A stretch of 41,042 nucleotides of DNA, taken from Hansschlegelia zhihuaiae. Its GTDB lineage: Bacteria > Pseudomonadota > Alphaproteobacteria > Rhizobiales > Methylopilaceae. The stretch's first letter is position 1, and each line of letters starts with the position of its first letter. Below, piece after piece: positions 26,472-34,169 of the stretch. The translations under genes and the position numbers were made by a program. The stretch covers positions 20,584 to 61,625 of the forward strand of contig NZ_RYFI01000006.1 in the NCBI RefSeq assembly GCF_004103825.1. Direction: 5' to 3'. The notes beneath the pieces are model-generated. The model ran no database searches. It saw nothing but the letters and a program-made list of their open reading frames with translations, and was not told the DNA's origin.

Positions 26472-26683
26472 GCTCCGACCGGCGGGGGGCGCTTGACGCC
26501 GGCCTGGCGCCATCGCGCATGGCTCCTTTCCGCCGCCGCCACGGAGGAGGATCCGGGACGGTCGGCGCAGCGCTCCTCCCCTGCGAAGCGGAGAGGGGGA
26601 CGGCGCAGCGGTGGAGAGGGCGGACCTAGAACGCCGCGGCCGCATGGCTACGAGTTGACGGGCTCGCGTGCAAGGAATTAATT

Positions 26684-26706
26684 CCTAATTATATACGTGA
26701 CATAGC
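26684..26706 (+). repeat. Left terminal inverted repeat of the IS1595 element
   Basis: CCTAATTATATACGTGACATAGC reads as two blocks, CCTAATTAT and TGACATAGC, separated by 5 bases. It matches the right end at 20 of 23 positions. Confidence 0.85.
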
Positions 26707-26744
26707 TGAGCACCTGAGCTATAAGAGGCTCTAGGAGTTAGCCG

Positions 26745-27728
26745 ATGTCCACTTTGACCGACCCAATTTTTCACGACAACGACAAGGCGCGCGAGCACCT
26801 TGAGGCGATCCGCTGGGAGAACGGCCTGTATTGCCCTCATTGCGGCAACGCGGACGAGACCAGCATTCACAAGCTCCAGGGCAAGTCGCACCGACCGGGT
26901 CTGTTCCAGTGCAACGCCTGTCGCCAGCACTTCACGGTGACTGTCGGCACCGTCATGGAGCGTTCGAAGGTTCCGCTCGCGAAGTGGGTTCTCGGCTTTC
27001 ACCTAATGGCCGCTTCGAAGAAGGGTATGTCGGCCCATCAGCTTCACCGCATGCTCGGCGTCACCTACAAGACGGCTTGGTTCATGGCGCACCGCATCCG
27101 CGAGGCCATGAAGGAAGACGTTGCGTCGTCAGGGCCGCTCGGTGGCGAAGGCAAAATCGTCGAGGCGGACGAAACCTACATCGGCAAGCGCGAGACGCCT
27201 GCTAAGCTGTCGCGTGGTCGCATCGCTACGCCGACCAAGAGCGGCAAGGCTGGCGGCGCTCAGAAGCGCGTCGTGATCGGACTCGTCGAGCGCGGTGGGC
27301 GCACCCGCATGGTCCACATCAATCACGCCACAAGGGACACCGTGCGCGAGGTTCTGGTCCGCAACGTCGACCGCGCTTCGGTGCTCCATACCGATGAAAG
27401 CCGCCTTTACACGATCACCGGCAAAGAGTTCAACGGGCACCGCACCGTGAAGCACTCGGCTGGCGAGTACGTCCGCCGCGATGCCGAAGCTATCGTTCAC
27501 TCCAACACGATCGAGAACGTATTCTCTGTGTTCAAGCGCGGCATGGTTGGCGTCTATCAGCACTGCGGCGAGGCTCACCTGCACCGCTACCTCGCCGAGT
27601 TTGATTTCCGGTACAACCGACGCACCGCCCTGAAGATCAGCGACCGCGAGCGCACTGACGACGCCATTAGAGGCGCGTCAGGCAAGCGCCTTACGTACAA
27701 CCAATTTGAAAATGCCGGTCACGCCTAA
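26745..27728 (+). CDS. IS1595-family transposase
   Basis: A 327-aa DDE-type transposase. The N-terminal zinc ribbon has Cys30/Cys33 and Cys56/Cys59 (CPHC ... CNAC), followed by the SKVPLAKWVLGFHLMAASKKGMSA block typical of the family. The catalytic core shows VEADETYIGKRE, LHTDESRLY and the HSNTIENVFSVFKRGMVGVYQHC segment with the last catalytic positions. The ATG at 26745 has AGGAG 10 bases upstream, inside the element. The frame is complete. The ~20-residue Gly/Ser/Lys-rich insert (KLSRGRIATPTKSGKAGG) before the second strand is common in the family. Confidence 0.95.
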   Translation: MSTLTDPIFHDNDKAREHLEAIRWENGLYCPHCGNADETSIHKLQGKSHRPGLFQCNACRQHFTVTVGTVMERSKVPLAKWVLGFHLMAASKKGMSAHQLHRMLGVTYKTAWFMAHRIREAMKEDVASSGPLGGEGKIVEADETYIGKRETPAKLSRGRIATPTKSGKAGGAQKRVVIGLVERGGRTRMVHINHATRDTVREVLVRNVDRASVLHTDESRLYTITGKEFNGHRTVKHSAGEYVRRDAEAIVHSNTIENVFSVFKRGMVGVYQHCGEAHLHRYLAEFDFRYNRRTALKISDRERTDDAIRGASGKRLTYNQFENAGHA

Positions 27729-27769
27729 ACAGAAAGCGAGGGCCGTTGCCTACTGGCGAAAGCGCCACC

Positions 27770-27931
27770 CTAAGAGCCTGATTTAGGTTCCGCTAGCTTC
27801 GACTTTTGCTCTTTCGACTCCCCCGACTCCCGTATAGGCTTCGGCGGGGTTGAAAGAGCGCGTCTAAGAGCGTTGTCTCTGCGTTTTGAAATATCACTAA
27901 GATCGGATGTATTTTTCTCGTTTTTGGTCAT
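27770..27931 (-). CDS. Small charged protein, IS passenger candidate
   Basis: A 53-aa frame from ATG 27931, preceded on its strand by AGGGA about 10 bases upstream. The product is very polar and rich in Lys, Arg, Ser and Glu. It contains KRRDNALRRALSTPPKP, a pattern I associate with small uncharacterised proteins (KRRDEALKRxLxTPPKP type) seen in many alphaproteobacteria; this is from memory, not from a search. The frame is open further upstream to 28057 inside the divergent ORF, so the start rests on the ribosome site. Function unknown. Confidence 0.5.
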   Translation of the reverse strand: MTKNEKNTSDLSDISKRRDNALRRALSTPPKPIRESGESKEQKSKLAEPKSGS

Positions 27932-27935
27932 GGCA

Positions 27936-28493
27936 ATGTTCCCTGATGAACACATTTTCCTTTTGGATTTTGAAGCTATGTCCTTAGTTCTCGATAACCC
28001 TACAGTGGATGGTCTTTTAACCTGCTCAACTCGTTTAAGAAAGCTGTTGATTGACAAGGACCCACTGCTTCATAAGCTTGCCCGCAAACACCAATTTAAA
28101 CCAAAATTTGAGATTATCGGTGCCGTGTCAACCAAAGAACTTGAATCAAGGATGATAGCTGAAGGCGACATCGTCTATTGGTTTCATAAGATCGTTCCGG
28201 AACCTGGATTGCCTTCACGCCTAGTGGGTTTAGATGAATTTCTGTCTGACATGATTTTCAGCCTCCGCGGAACCAGGATAACCGTGCGAGAGCTTATAAC
28301 ATACGTGTCAAACGTTGGAGGAGGTACGCATCAAGGTAAGCCACGAGTTGGAGAACTTGTACATCAAGTTATACATGAAACTGCACGACAGGGAACTTTC
28401 AACGGTCAGCCATACCCTTTAATAAGCATGATCGCCATTACCTCCGTTACGTTGAATGGTGTCCGTCCGTTATACGAGCAGCTAAAATCCTAA
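27936..28493 (+). CDS. Hypothetical protein, IS1595 passenger gene, low GC
   Basis: About 185 aa from ATG 27936; ATG 27930, TTG 27873 and ATG 27978 are other possible starts and none has a strong ribosome site. The base composition is clearly poorer in GC than both the host genome and the transposase gene. The protein looks genuine: DNPTVDGLLTCSTRLRKLLIDKDPLLHKLARKH, later RITVRELITYVSNVGGGTHQGKP. I do not recognise a characterised family. No signal peptide or membrane span is seen. It lies inside the IS ends, so it moves with the element. Its 3' end overlaps the minus-strand ORF 28447-28722 by 47 bases. Confidence 0.65.
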   Translation: MFPDEHIFLLDFEAMSLVLDNPTVDGLLTCSTRLRKLLIDKDPLLHKLARKHQFKPKFEIIGAVSTKELESRMIAEGDIVYWFHKIVPEPGLPSRLVGLDEFLSDMIFSLRGTRITVRELITYVSNVGGGTHQGKPRVGELVHQVIHETARQGTFNGQPYPLISMIAITSVTLNGVRPLYEQLKS

Positions 28494-28722
28494 GATCGCC
28501 TAGCGGCGTCCATACGGCGTCTGTGCGCCAGTCAGGCGGCAACATCATCGCCCAATCCCCAGCGTAGTCATAGCCGTCTTCAATCTGCCAAAGCGCTTCA
28601 AATCGGCCAATCCGCCCAATGCACCTGCGAACGCTCGGCTTCAGATCGTCTAGCCTGCGAGGGGAATACTCGGCGACGACAAGCGTCCCACGATGCAGAT
28701 CAACCTCTCCGTTCATCGTCAT
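28447..28722 (-). CDS. Hypothetical protein, second IS passenger candidate
   Basis: A 91-aa frame (start ATG 28722 or 28716). The product contains RGTLVVAEYSPRRLDDLKPSVRRCIGRIGRFEALWQIEDG, then PPDWRTDAVWTPLGDLRIL, a soluble mixed alpha/beta composition with several Trp. It resembles small proteins of unknown function rather than a shadow frame, because the plus strand opposite it is closed in most of this interval. It is convergent with the plus-strand passenger gene and overlaps its end by 47 bases. Confidence 0.5.
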   Translation of the reverse strand: MTMNGEVDLHRGTLVVAEYSPRRLDDLKPSVRRCIGRIGRFEALWQIEDGYDYAGDWAMMLPPDWRTDAVWTPLGDLRILAARITDGHHST

Positions 28723-28787
28723 CTAGCAATCCTCCAAAGTTTCCAATGTCTCCCGGAGCCTTAAGAAGGAAGGCTATCACGATTTTG

Positions 28788-28810
28788 GCTATGTCAGCTA
28801 CATAATTAGG
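28788..28810 (-). repeat. Right terminal inverted repeat of the IS1595 element
   Basis: Read on the minus strand, CCTAATTATGTAGCTGACATAGC, matching the left end except at three positions in the centre (10, 13 and 14). Confidence 0.85.
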
Positions 28811-29295
28811 AATTAATTCCTTGACATCCGCTTTTATCCATGCTCCCATTTCGTCACCCTTTCCCGTTTCGGAAGGCGTGTCCGGACCGGCCGGCCATGC
28901 GGGGGAGGGGCGGCGCCTGCGCCCGCGAGCCCCGGAGCCCGCGGTCCCGGGACGCCGGCCGCTGGGGCGGCAGGTCTGAGGCGAGGCGCGAACGCCCCGT
29001 CTTCGGGTCTTGTCGCTCTGAACGCCGCCCGTCCCGCATTATGACGGGGCCGCGCCATCGAGGCGCCTTAAGGGCGGGCGTCGTCTCCCGACCGGGAGCG
29101 ACGTCCGCGCCGGAGCAGCGGCTGAGCGGCCGGTGAAAAGACGCCGCGCGCGGGGCGTCGGGCGACCGGATCGCCGAACAGACTGCGGCATGTGGTGGCC
29201 CGGCGCCCTGCGCCTTCCACTGATGTGAGTGCGTGACCATCGCGGAGCTGAGGCGACGGCGGCTGATCCGGGCCGGCGGACGAGGAGGCGCGCCT

Positions 29296-29322
29296 CTCCC
29301 TCCCCTTTCAAAGGGGAGGGAG
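29296..29322. repeat. Perfect 13-bp hairpin repeat
   Basis: CTCCCTCCCCTTT (29296-29308), one C, then AAAGGGGAGGGAG (29310-29322), a perfect palindrome. Similar but degenerate CTCCCC...GGGGAG sequence appears near 26572-26600 after the MBL gene and at 29643-29668, suggesting a fourth family of intergenic repeat. Confidence 0.75.
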
Positions 29323-29511
29323 GACGGGCGCCGCCCCGCCGGGTGGGGATCGGGCAGGATGGAGCTCTTCGGTCGGCGTGCGCTGCACGCCCCAAGCCCC
29401 CTCCCGGCCCTCGCTGCGCTCGGGTCCATCCTCCCCGCTGCCGCGGGGCAGGGAGGGGCGCGCCCTGCGTTGCAGGACGGTCGGCGACGCTCCCCGGCGA
29501 ACGCTCCACGC

Positions 29512-29632
29512 ATGTCCCGGCCTGGGCCGGGACCCATCCTGCGGGACCGGCGCCGGCGTGGAGAGCGCTGTGCGACGAGGGTCTTTCGGCGCAGGACCGA
29601 GTCGAATGGGTCCGGGCCCAGGGCCGGGACAT
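29512..29632. repeat. Palindromic repeat (family I) upstream of lepB
   Basis: Arms at 29512-29537 (ATGTCCCGGCC...GGGACCCAT) and 29606-29632 (ATGGGTCC...GGGACAT), near-perfect inverted copies with a 68-base centre. Same family as the copies in cobW (6624-6742) and cobN (5124-5267). It lies 128 bases before the lepB start. Confidence 0.88.
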
Positions 29633-29760
29633 CGGCGACGGGACCTCTCTTCCCTCGCGGGAGAGGAGAAGGGCGGCGCGTCGTTTGCCACCGGGCGCGG
29701 GCGGGGCTATCACGCGTCGCCGCCCTTATGACGCGGCGCGGCGCCCCGGACAGGACGGAC

Positions 29761-30525
29761 ATGAGCGTGACGACCGAAAAGAAGGACGCGTCGGAAGGCG
29801 GCTTCGCCGAGGTCGTCAAGATCTGCGCGCAGGCGCTGCTGATCGCCGTCGTCATCCGCACGCTGATCTTCCAGCCCTTCAACATCCCGTCGGGCTCGAT
29901 GGAGGACACGCTACTGGTCGGCGACTATCTGTTCGTCAACAAGTTCTCGTACGGCTACAGCCACCATTCGCTGCCCTTCAGCCCGCCGATCTTCAAGGGC
30001 CGCCTCTTCGAGGGCGTGCCGAAGCGCGGCGACATCGCGGTGTTCAAGGTCTGGGTGCCGGGCGACGGCTGGACCGACTACATCAAGCGCGTGATCGGGC
30101 TGCCGGGCGACCGCATCCAGATGATCGACGGCGTGCTGCACATCAACGAGCGGGCGGTGCCGAAGGTCAGGCTGCCGAACGACTATATCGACGGCGAAGG
30201 CGGGGCGGCCCGCCACATCCCGCGCTACGAGGAGACGCTCGACAACGGCGTCAAATACGAGGTCCTGGACATGGACCGCTCAGGCTTCCTCGACAACACG
30301 CCGGTCTACGAGGTGCCCCCGGGGCATCTCTTCATGATGGGCGACAACCGCGACAACTCGACCGACAGCCGCGTCCAGTCGGCGGTCGGCTACGTGCCGA
30401 TGGAGAACCTCGTCGGACGCGCCGAGCTGCTGTTCTTTTCCGTCGAGCGCGGCGAGGCCGCCTGGGCGTTCTGGAAATGGCCCTGGACGGTGCGCTGGTC
30501 GCGGATCGGGACGGTCCTCGAATGA
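29761..30525 (+). CDS. lepB: Signal peptidase I LepB
   Basis: Membrane serine protease that removes signal peptides from exported proteins. The start at 29761 (MSVTTEKKDASEGG) gives 254 aa; ATG 29728 is an in-frame alternative, and the longer frame to 29233 crosses repeats. One N-terminal membrane span covers residues about 20-38. The catalytic Ser46 is in NIPSGSMEDTL and Lys109 in DYIKRVIGLPGD; the conserved GHLFMMGDNRDNSTDSR block follows. The C-terminus FWKWPWTVRWSRIG is typical of the Rhizobiales proteins. It leads the lepB-rnc-era cluster, 13 bases before rnc. Confidence 0.95.
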   Translation: MSVTTEKKDASEGGFAEVVKICAQALLIAVVIRTLIFQPFNIPSGSMEDTLLVGDYLFVNKFSYGYSHHSLPFSPPIFKGRLFEGVPKRGDIAVFKVWVPGDGWTDYIKRVIGLPGDRIQMIDGVLHINERAVPKVRLPNDYIDGEGGAARHIPRYEETLDNGVKYEVLDMDRSGFLDNTPVYEVPPGHLFMMGDNRDNSTDSRVQSAVGYVPMENLVGRAELLFFSVERGEAAWAFWKWPWTVRWSRIGTVLE

Positions 30526-30538
30526 CGGCCGGAGCGGC

Positions 30539-31243
30539 ATGAAGCGCCGGGCGTCGGCGGATGGCGCGCTCGAGGCGCGGCTCGGCCACGTCTTCGCGGA
30601 CAGGACGCTGCTCGAACGGGCGCTCACCCATATCACCGCGGCGCGCTCCAAGGAGGGCCGGCTCGGCAGCTACCAGCGGCTCGAATTCCTGGGCGACCGC
30701 GTGCTCGGCCTTGCGGTCGCCGACATGCTGATCGGAGCCTATCCGACGGCCGACGAGGGCGAACTGTCGCGCCGGCTCGCCGAGCTCGTGCGCGCCGAGA
30801 CCTGCGCCGAGGTCGCGGAGGCGATGGAGCTCGGGCCCTATATCCGGCTCGGCGCGGGGGAGGCTGGCTCGGGCGGCCGTCGAAAGGCCGCGATCCTGTC
30901 GGACGTCTGCGAGGCGGTGATCGGCGCGACCCATCTCGACGGCGGCTACGCGGCTGCGGCCGCGCTGGTCGAGCGGTTCTGGGGCGAGCGGCTGCTTGCG
31001 CCGAAACGGCCGCTCCGCGACCCCAAGACCGAGCTCCAGGAATGGGCGCAGGGACGCGGCCTCGCGGCGCCGGTCTATCGCGAGGTCGCCCGCTCCGGAC
31101 CCGACCACAATCCGCAGTTCCGGGTCGCCGTGATGGTCGAAGGAGTCGAGGAGGCGCAGGGCGGCGGCCGTTCGAAGCGCGCCGCCGAACAGGCGGCGGC
31201 CGAGGCCCTGCTCGCGCGCGAAGGGGTGGTCAACATTGCCTGA
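30539..31243 (+). CDS. rnc: Ribonuclease III
   Basis: Double-strand-specific RNase that processes rRNA precursors and other structured RNAs. 234 aa from ATG 30539, preceded by GGAG. The endonuclease signature RLEFLGDRVLGL is at residues 47-58, with the second acidic site in SDVCEAVIGATHLDGGYA near 120-137. The C-terminal dsRNA-binding domain begins DPKTELQEWAQ and ends GRSKRAAEQAAAEALL. It overlaps the TTG start of era by 8 bases. Confidence 0.96.
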   Translation: MKRRASADGALEARLGHVFADRTLLERALTHITAARSKEGRLGSYQRLEFLGDRVLGLAVADMLIGAYPTADEGELSRRLAELVRAETCAEVAEAMELGPYIRLGAGEAGSGGRRKAAILSDVCEAVIGATHLDGGYAAAAALVERFWGERLLAPKRPLRDPKTELQEWAQGRGLAAPVYREVARSGPDHNPQFRVAVMVEGVEEAQGGGRSKRAAEQAAAEALLAREGVVNIA

Positions 31244-32165
31244 GGAACCAGCCGAGACCGGCTATGAGGGCGTGACGCGCTGCGGCTTCGTCGCGCTCGT
31301 CGGGGCGCCGAACGCCGGCAAGTCGACGCTGGTGAACCGTCTCGTCGGGGTGAAGGTCTCGATCGTCAGCCACAAGGTCCAGACCACGCGGGCGTTGATC
31401 AGGGGGCTGCTGATCCACGACGGCGCGCAGATCGTGTTCGTCGACACGCCCGGCATCTTCGCGCCGAAGCGCCGGCTCGACCGCGCCATGGTCTCGACAG
31501 CGTGGGGCGGCGCGGCCGACGCCGACGTGATCGCGCTGCTCATCGACGCCAAGAAGGGGCTCGACGACGACAATCTCGCGATCCTCGACAAGCTCGCCGA
31601 AACCCCGCGCCGCAAGCTGCTGATTCTGAACAAGATCGATTCGGTCGCGCGGGAAAAGCTGCTCGGCATGGCGCAGGAGGCGGCCGCCCGCGTGTCTTTC
31701 GACCGCATCTTCATGGTCTCGGCCAAGACCGGCGACGGCGTCTCGGACATCCCGGCCTGGCTCGCCGACGAGATGCCGCTCGGCCCCTGGCTCTACCCGG
31801 CCGACGACGTCTCCGACCTGCCGATGCGCGCGCTCGCGGCCGAGATCACGCGCGAAAAGCTGTTCGCCCGGCTGCACGACGAGCTTCCTTACGCCTCCAC
31901 GGTCGAGACCGAGAAATGGGAGGCGCGCGCCGATGGTTCGGTCAGGGTCGAGCAGACCATCTATGTCGAGCGCGAGAGCCAGAAGCGGATCGTGATCGGC
32001 AAGGGCGGCCAGACCGTGAAGGCGATCTCGACCGAGGCCCGCAAGGAGATCTCCGAGATCGCCGAGGCGACCGTGCATCTCTTCCTGTTCGTGAAGGTCC
32101 GCGAGAACTGGGGCGACGATCCCGAGCGCTATCGCGAGATGGGGCTGGAGTTTCCGCGGAGTTGA
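31236..32165 (+). CDS. era: GTPase Era
   Basis: Ribosome-assembly GTPase that binds the 3' end of 16S rRNA. 309 aa. The likely start is a TTG at 31236 overlapping the end of rnc; the next candidate (GTG 31272) would leave almost no sequence before G1. G1 is GAPNAGKS at residues 23-30, G3 FVDTPG, G4 LNKID, and the C-terminal KH domain has IVIGKGGQTVKAISTEARKEI. The cluster normally continues with recO, which is not here; an antiporter gene follows. Confidence 0.95.
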   Translation: MPEEPAETGYEGVTRCGFVALVGAPNAGKSTLVNRLVGVKVSIVSHKVQTTRALIRGLLIHDGAQIVFVDTPGIFAPKRRLDRAMVSTAWGGAADADVIALLIDAKKGLDDDNLAILDKLAETPRRKLLILNKIDSVAREKLLGMAQEAAARVSFDRIFMVSAKTGDGVSDIPAWLADEMPLGPWLYPADDVSDLPMRALAAEITREKLFARLHDELPYASTVETEKWEARADGSVRVEQTIYVERESQKRIVIGKGGQTVKAISTEARKEISEIAEATVHLFLFVKVRENWGDDPERYREMGLEFPRS

Positions 32166-32305
32166 TCACGGGCGCGTCACGCCGCCTTGATATCGCGCCA
32201 TTTCTCCGTGAAATTCAAAGCCTTCCTTTCTGAGGCTTCGGCGCTCGGAGCACGCCCGACGGCGCCGGGCGCGTCCGCGCCGTCGTGGGGGTCTGTCGGG
32301 CGGAC

Positions 32306-34132
32306 ATGGAAAATATCGCCGTCGTCAACGCGATCCTGCTGTTCGGCGCGGCGCTGATGCTGGTCGGCATCCTGTCCTCGCTAGTGGCCTCGCGATTCGG
32401 CGCCCCGCTGCTCCTCGTCTTCCTCGTGATCGGCATGCTGACCGGCGAGGACGGCCCCGGCGGCGTCGCCTTCGACAATTACCGCGTCACCTATCTGATC
32501 GGTTCGATCGCGCTCGCCATCATCCTGTTCGACGGCGGACTGCGGACGCGCGTCTCTCACCTCGCCGGAGCGTTGTGGCCGGCGGTGACGCTCGCCACCG
32601 CAGGCGTGCTCGCGACCGCGGGCCTGATCGGGATCTTCGCCGCCTGGACGCTCGGGCTGACCTGGCTCGAGGGGCTGCTGATCGGCGCGACCATCGCGTC
32701 GACCGACGCGGCCGCGGTGTTCTTCCTGATCCGCGCGAGCGGCCTCCAGTTGCAGCGGCGAGTCGGCGTCACGATCGAGATGGAGTCGAGCACCAACGAC
32801 CCGGTCGCCGTGTTCCTGACAGTGCTGCTGGTCGGGGTGCTCACCGCGACCGGCGGCGAGTCGGCCGGCGCGATCGTCGGGCACTTCCTCCAGGAGGCGC
32901 TGATCGGCGCCGCGGCCGGCGTCGCGGGAGGCTTCGCGCTCGCCTTCGTGCTGAACCGGGTGGAGCTGCCGTCAGGCCTTCACCCGCTGTTCGCGGTGGC
33001 GTTCGTCGTCGCGCTCTACGCCCTGTCGGGCGCGCTGCACGGCTCCGGCTTCCTCGCCGTCTACCTCGCGGGAATCGTGGTGGGCAACCGGCAGGTGCGA
33101 GCGCTGCCCTCGATCATCACGTTCCACGACACGGTCACCTGGCTTTGCCAGATCGTGATGTTCATCGTGCTCGGCCTGCTGGTGACGCCGTCCACGATGG
33201 GACCCACCATCCTGCCGGCGCTCGCGATCGCGCTCATGCTGATCTTCGTCGCGCGTCCCGTGGCGGTCGCGCTCTGCCTCTATCCGTTCGGCTTCTCGCG
33301 CCGGGAGACCGCCTTCGTCGGCTGGGTCGGGCTGCGCGGCGCGGTGTCGATTTTCCTCGCCGCCATTCCGACGCTCGCCCAGGCGCCGAACGCCGACGTC
33401 TATTTCAACGTCGCCTTCGTGGTGGTGATCGTCTCGCTCATCGTGCAGGGCTGGACCGTGGCGCCGCTCGCCAAGCGGCTGCAGCTCGCCGTCCGCCAGA
33501 CGACGCGCAGCGTTCAGCGCGTCGAGATCGACCTGCCCGGACAGCTCTCGCATGAGATGGTCGGCTATCTGGTCACGCCGCACTGCCCGATCCTCAACCG
33601 CGATTCGATCCCGAAATGGGTGAAGCCGGTCTTCGTGATGCGCGAGGGTGCGATTCTCGACCCGCTGCAGGCCGGCTCGCTGAAGCCCGGCGACTACGGC
33701 TACTTCCTCACCGCCACGGAGAGGGTCGCGGAGCTCGACGGCCTGTTCGCGTCCACCGAGGCGGGCCGCGCGCGCCCGTCGCTCGGCGAGTTCCCGCTGC
33801 GCGGCGAGACGGCGCTGGCCCAACTCTCCGAGCTCTACGGGCTCGCGGTCGCGCCCGAGGACGCTGGGCTCACGGTGGCCGAGCTGTTCGACAACCGCTT
33901 CGAGCACGAGCCGGCGGTCGGCGACACGCTCGGCTTCGGCCCTGCCACGCTCATCGTGCGCGGCGTCGACGAGGGCAGGGTGCTTCGGGCCGGCCTGAGA
34001 CTCGAGGACGAGGGCGACCTCGACGACGAGCGCTCGGTCGCGCTGGAGCAACCGGCCGCGTCCGCGCCGTCGGGCCGCGCGCCGGTCAAGCGCATCGTCG
34101 ACGCGATCAAGTCCCGGCTTCCGGCCTCGTAA
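32306..34132 (+). CDS. Potassium/proton antiporter, CPA1 family (NhaP2/CvrA type)
   Basis: Inner-membrane cation/H+ antiporter. From ATG 32306 it has 608 aa; a GTG at 32285 would add 7 residues. The N-terminal 390 residues are a Na+/H+ exchanger domain with about 12 hydrophobic helices, including FDGGLRTRVSHL, TIASTDAAAVFFLIR, the ESSTNDPVAVFLTV motif with the essential Asp, and VGLRGAVSIFLA. Residues about 395-480 form a TrkA-C domain (VEIDLPGQLSHEMVGY ... GDYGYFLTATERVAELD), and 490-575 a CorC/HlyC-like domain (LGEFPLRGETALAQLSELYG). This domain order matches K+/H+ antiporter CvrA. The ion preference is inferred from that. Confidence 0.9.
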   Translation: MENIAVVNAILLFGAALMLVGILSSLVASRFGAPLLLVFLVIGMLTGEDGPGGVAFDNYRVTYLIGSIALAIILFDGGLRTRVSHLAGALWPAVTLATAGVLATAGLIGIFAAWTLGLTWLEGLLIGATIASTDAAAVFFLIRASGLQLQRRVGVTIEMESSTNDPVAVFLTVLLVGVLTATGGESAGAIVGHFLQEALIGAAAGVAGGFALAFVLNRVELPSGLHPLFAVAFVVALYALSGALHGSGFLAVYLAGIVVGNRQVRALPSIITFHDTVTWLCQIVMFIVLGLLVTPSTMGPTILPALAIALMLIFVARPVAVALCLYPFGFSRRETAFVGWVGLRGAVSIFLAAIPTLAQAPNADVYFNVAFVVVIVSLIVQGWTVAPLAKRLQLAVRQTTRSVQRVEIDLPGQLSHEMVGYLVTPHCPILNRDSIPKWVKPVFVMREGAILDPLQAGSLKPGDYGYFLTATERVAELDGLFASTEAGRARPSLGEFPLRGETALAQLSELYGLAVAPEDAGLTVAELFDNRFEHEPAVGDTLGFGPATLIVRGVDEGRVLRAGLRLEDEGDLDDERSVALEQPAASAPSGRAPVKRIVDAIKSRLPAS

Positions 34133-34169
34133 ACGGTTCGGAAACCATGCGGGTCCCAAGCTTCGCGCC

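Larger units (their letters stand above)
26676..28818. mobile_element. Complete IS1595-family insertion sequence with passenger ORFs
   Basis: The element proper spans 26684-28810 (2127 bp). Its terminal inverted repeats, 26684-26706 and 28788-28810, match at 20 of 23 positions (CCTAATTAT....TGACATAGC). It is flanked by AATTAATT at 26676-26683 and 28811-28818, an 8-bp AT-rich duplication as expected for this family. It encodes one transposase and three candidate passenger ORFs. The flanks CAAGG and CCTTG make the original target an 18-base palindrome. Both ends and the transposase frame are intact, so it may be active. Confidence 0.9.
28819..29760. other. 942-bp gene-free, hairpin-rich region upstream of lepB
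   Basis: No convincing gene is seen. Long open frames occur on both strands, but they read through palindromic repeats, have the Arg/Pro/Gly-rich composition of shadow frames, and lack a good ribosome site. The first 25 bases after the IS contain TTGACA (28821-28826), a perfect -35-like box, with only a weak TCCCAT at the -10 distance. From about 29290 on, the region is filled with repeats (29296-29322, 29512-29632 and an imperfect hairpin near 29643-29668). The lepB promoter presumably lies here. Confidence 0.6.

Noticed and set aside
26472-26670. Possible gene between the MBL hydrolase and the IS
   Set aside because: Only short shadow frames; the sequence is a degenerate CTCCCC/GGGGAG intergenic repeat.
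27712-27786. 24-codon ORF overlapping the end of the transposase (MPVTPKQKARAVAYWRKRHP...)
   Set aside because: Very short, overlaps the transposase end and has no independent ribosome site; kept out of the feature list although a basic peptide is possible.
28854-29909. 351-codon frame on - upstream of lepB, and the overlapping 437-codon frame on +
   Set aside because: Both read through palindromic repeats and into lepB; no recognisable domain or ribosome site.
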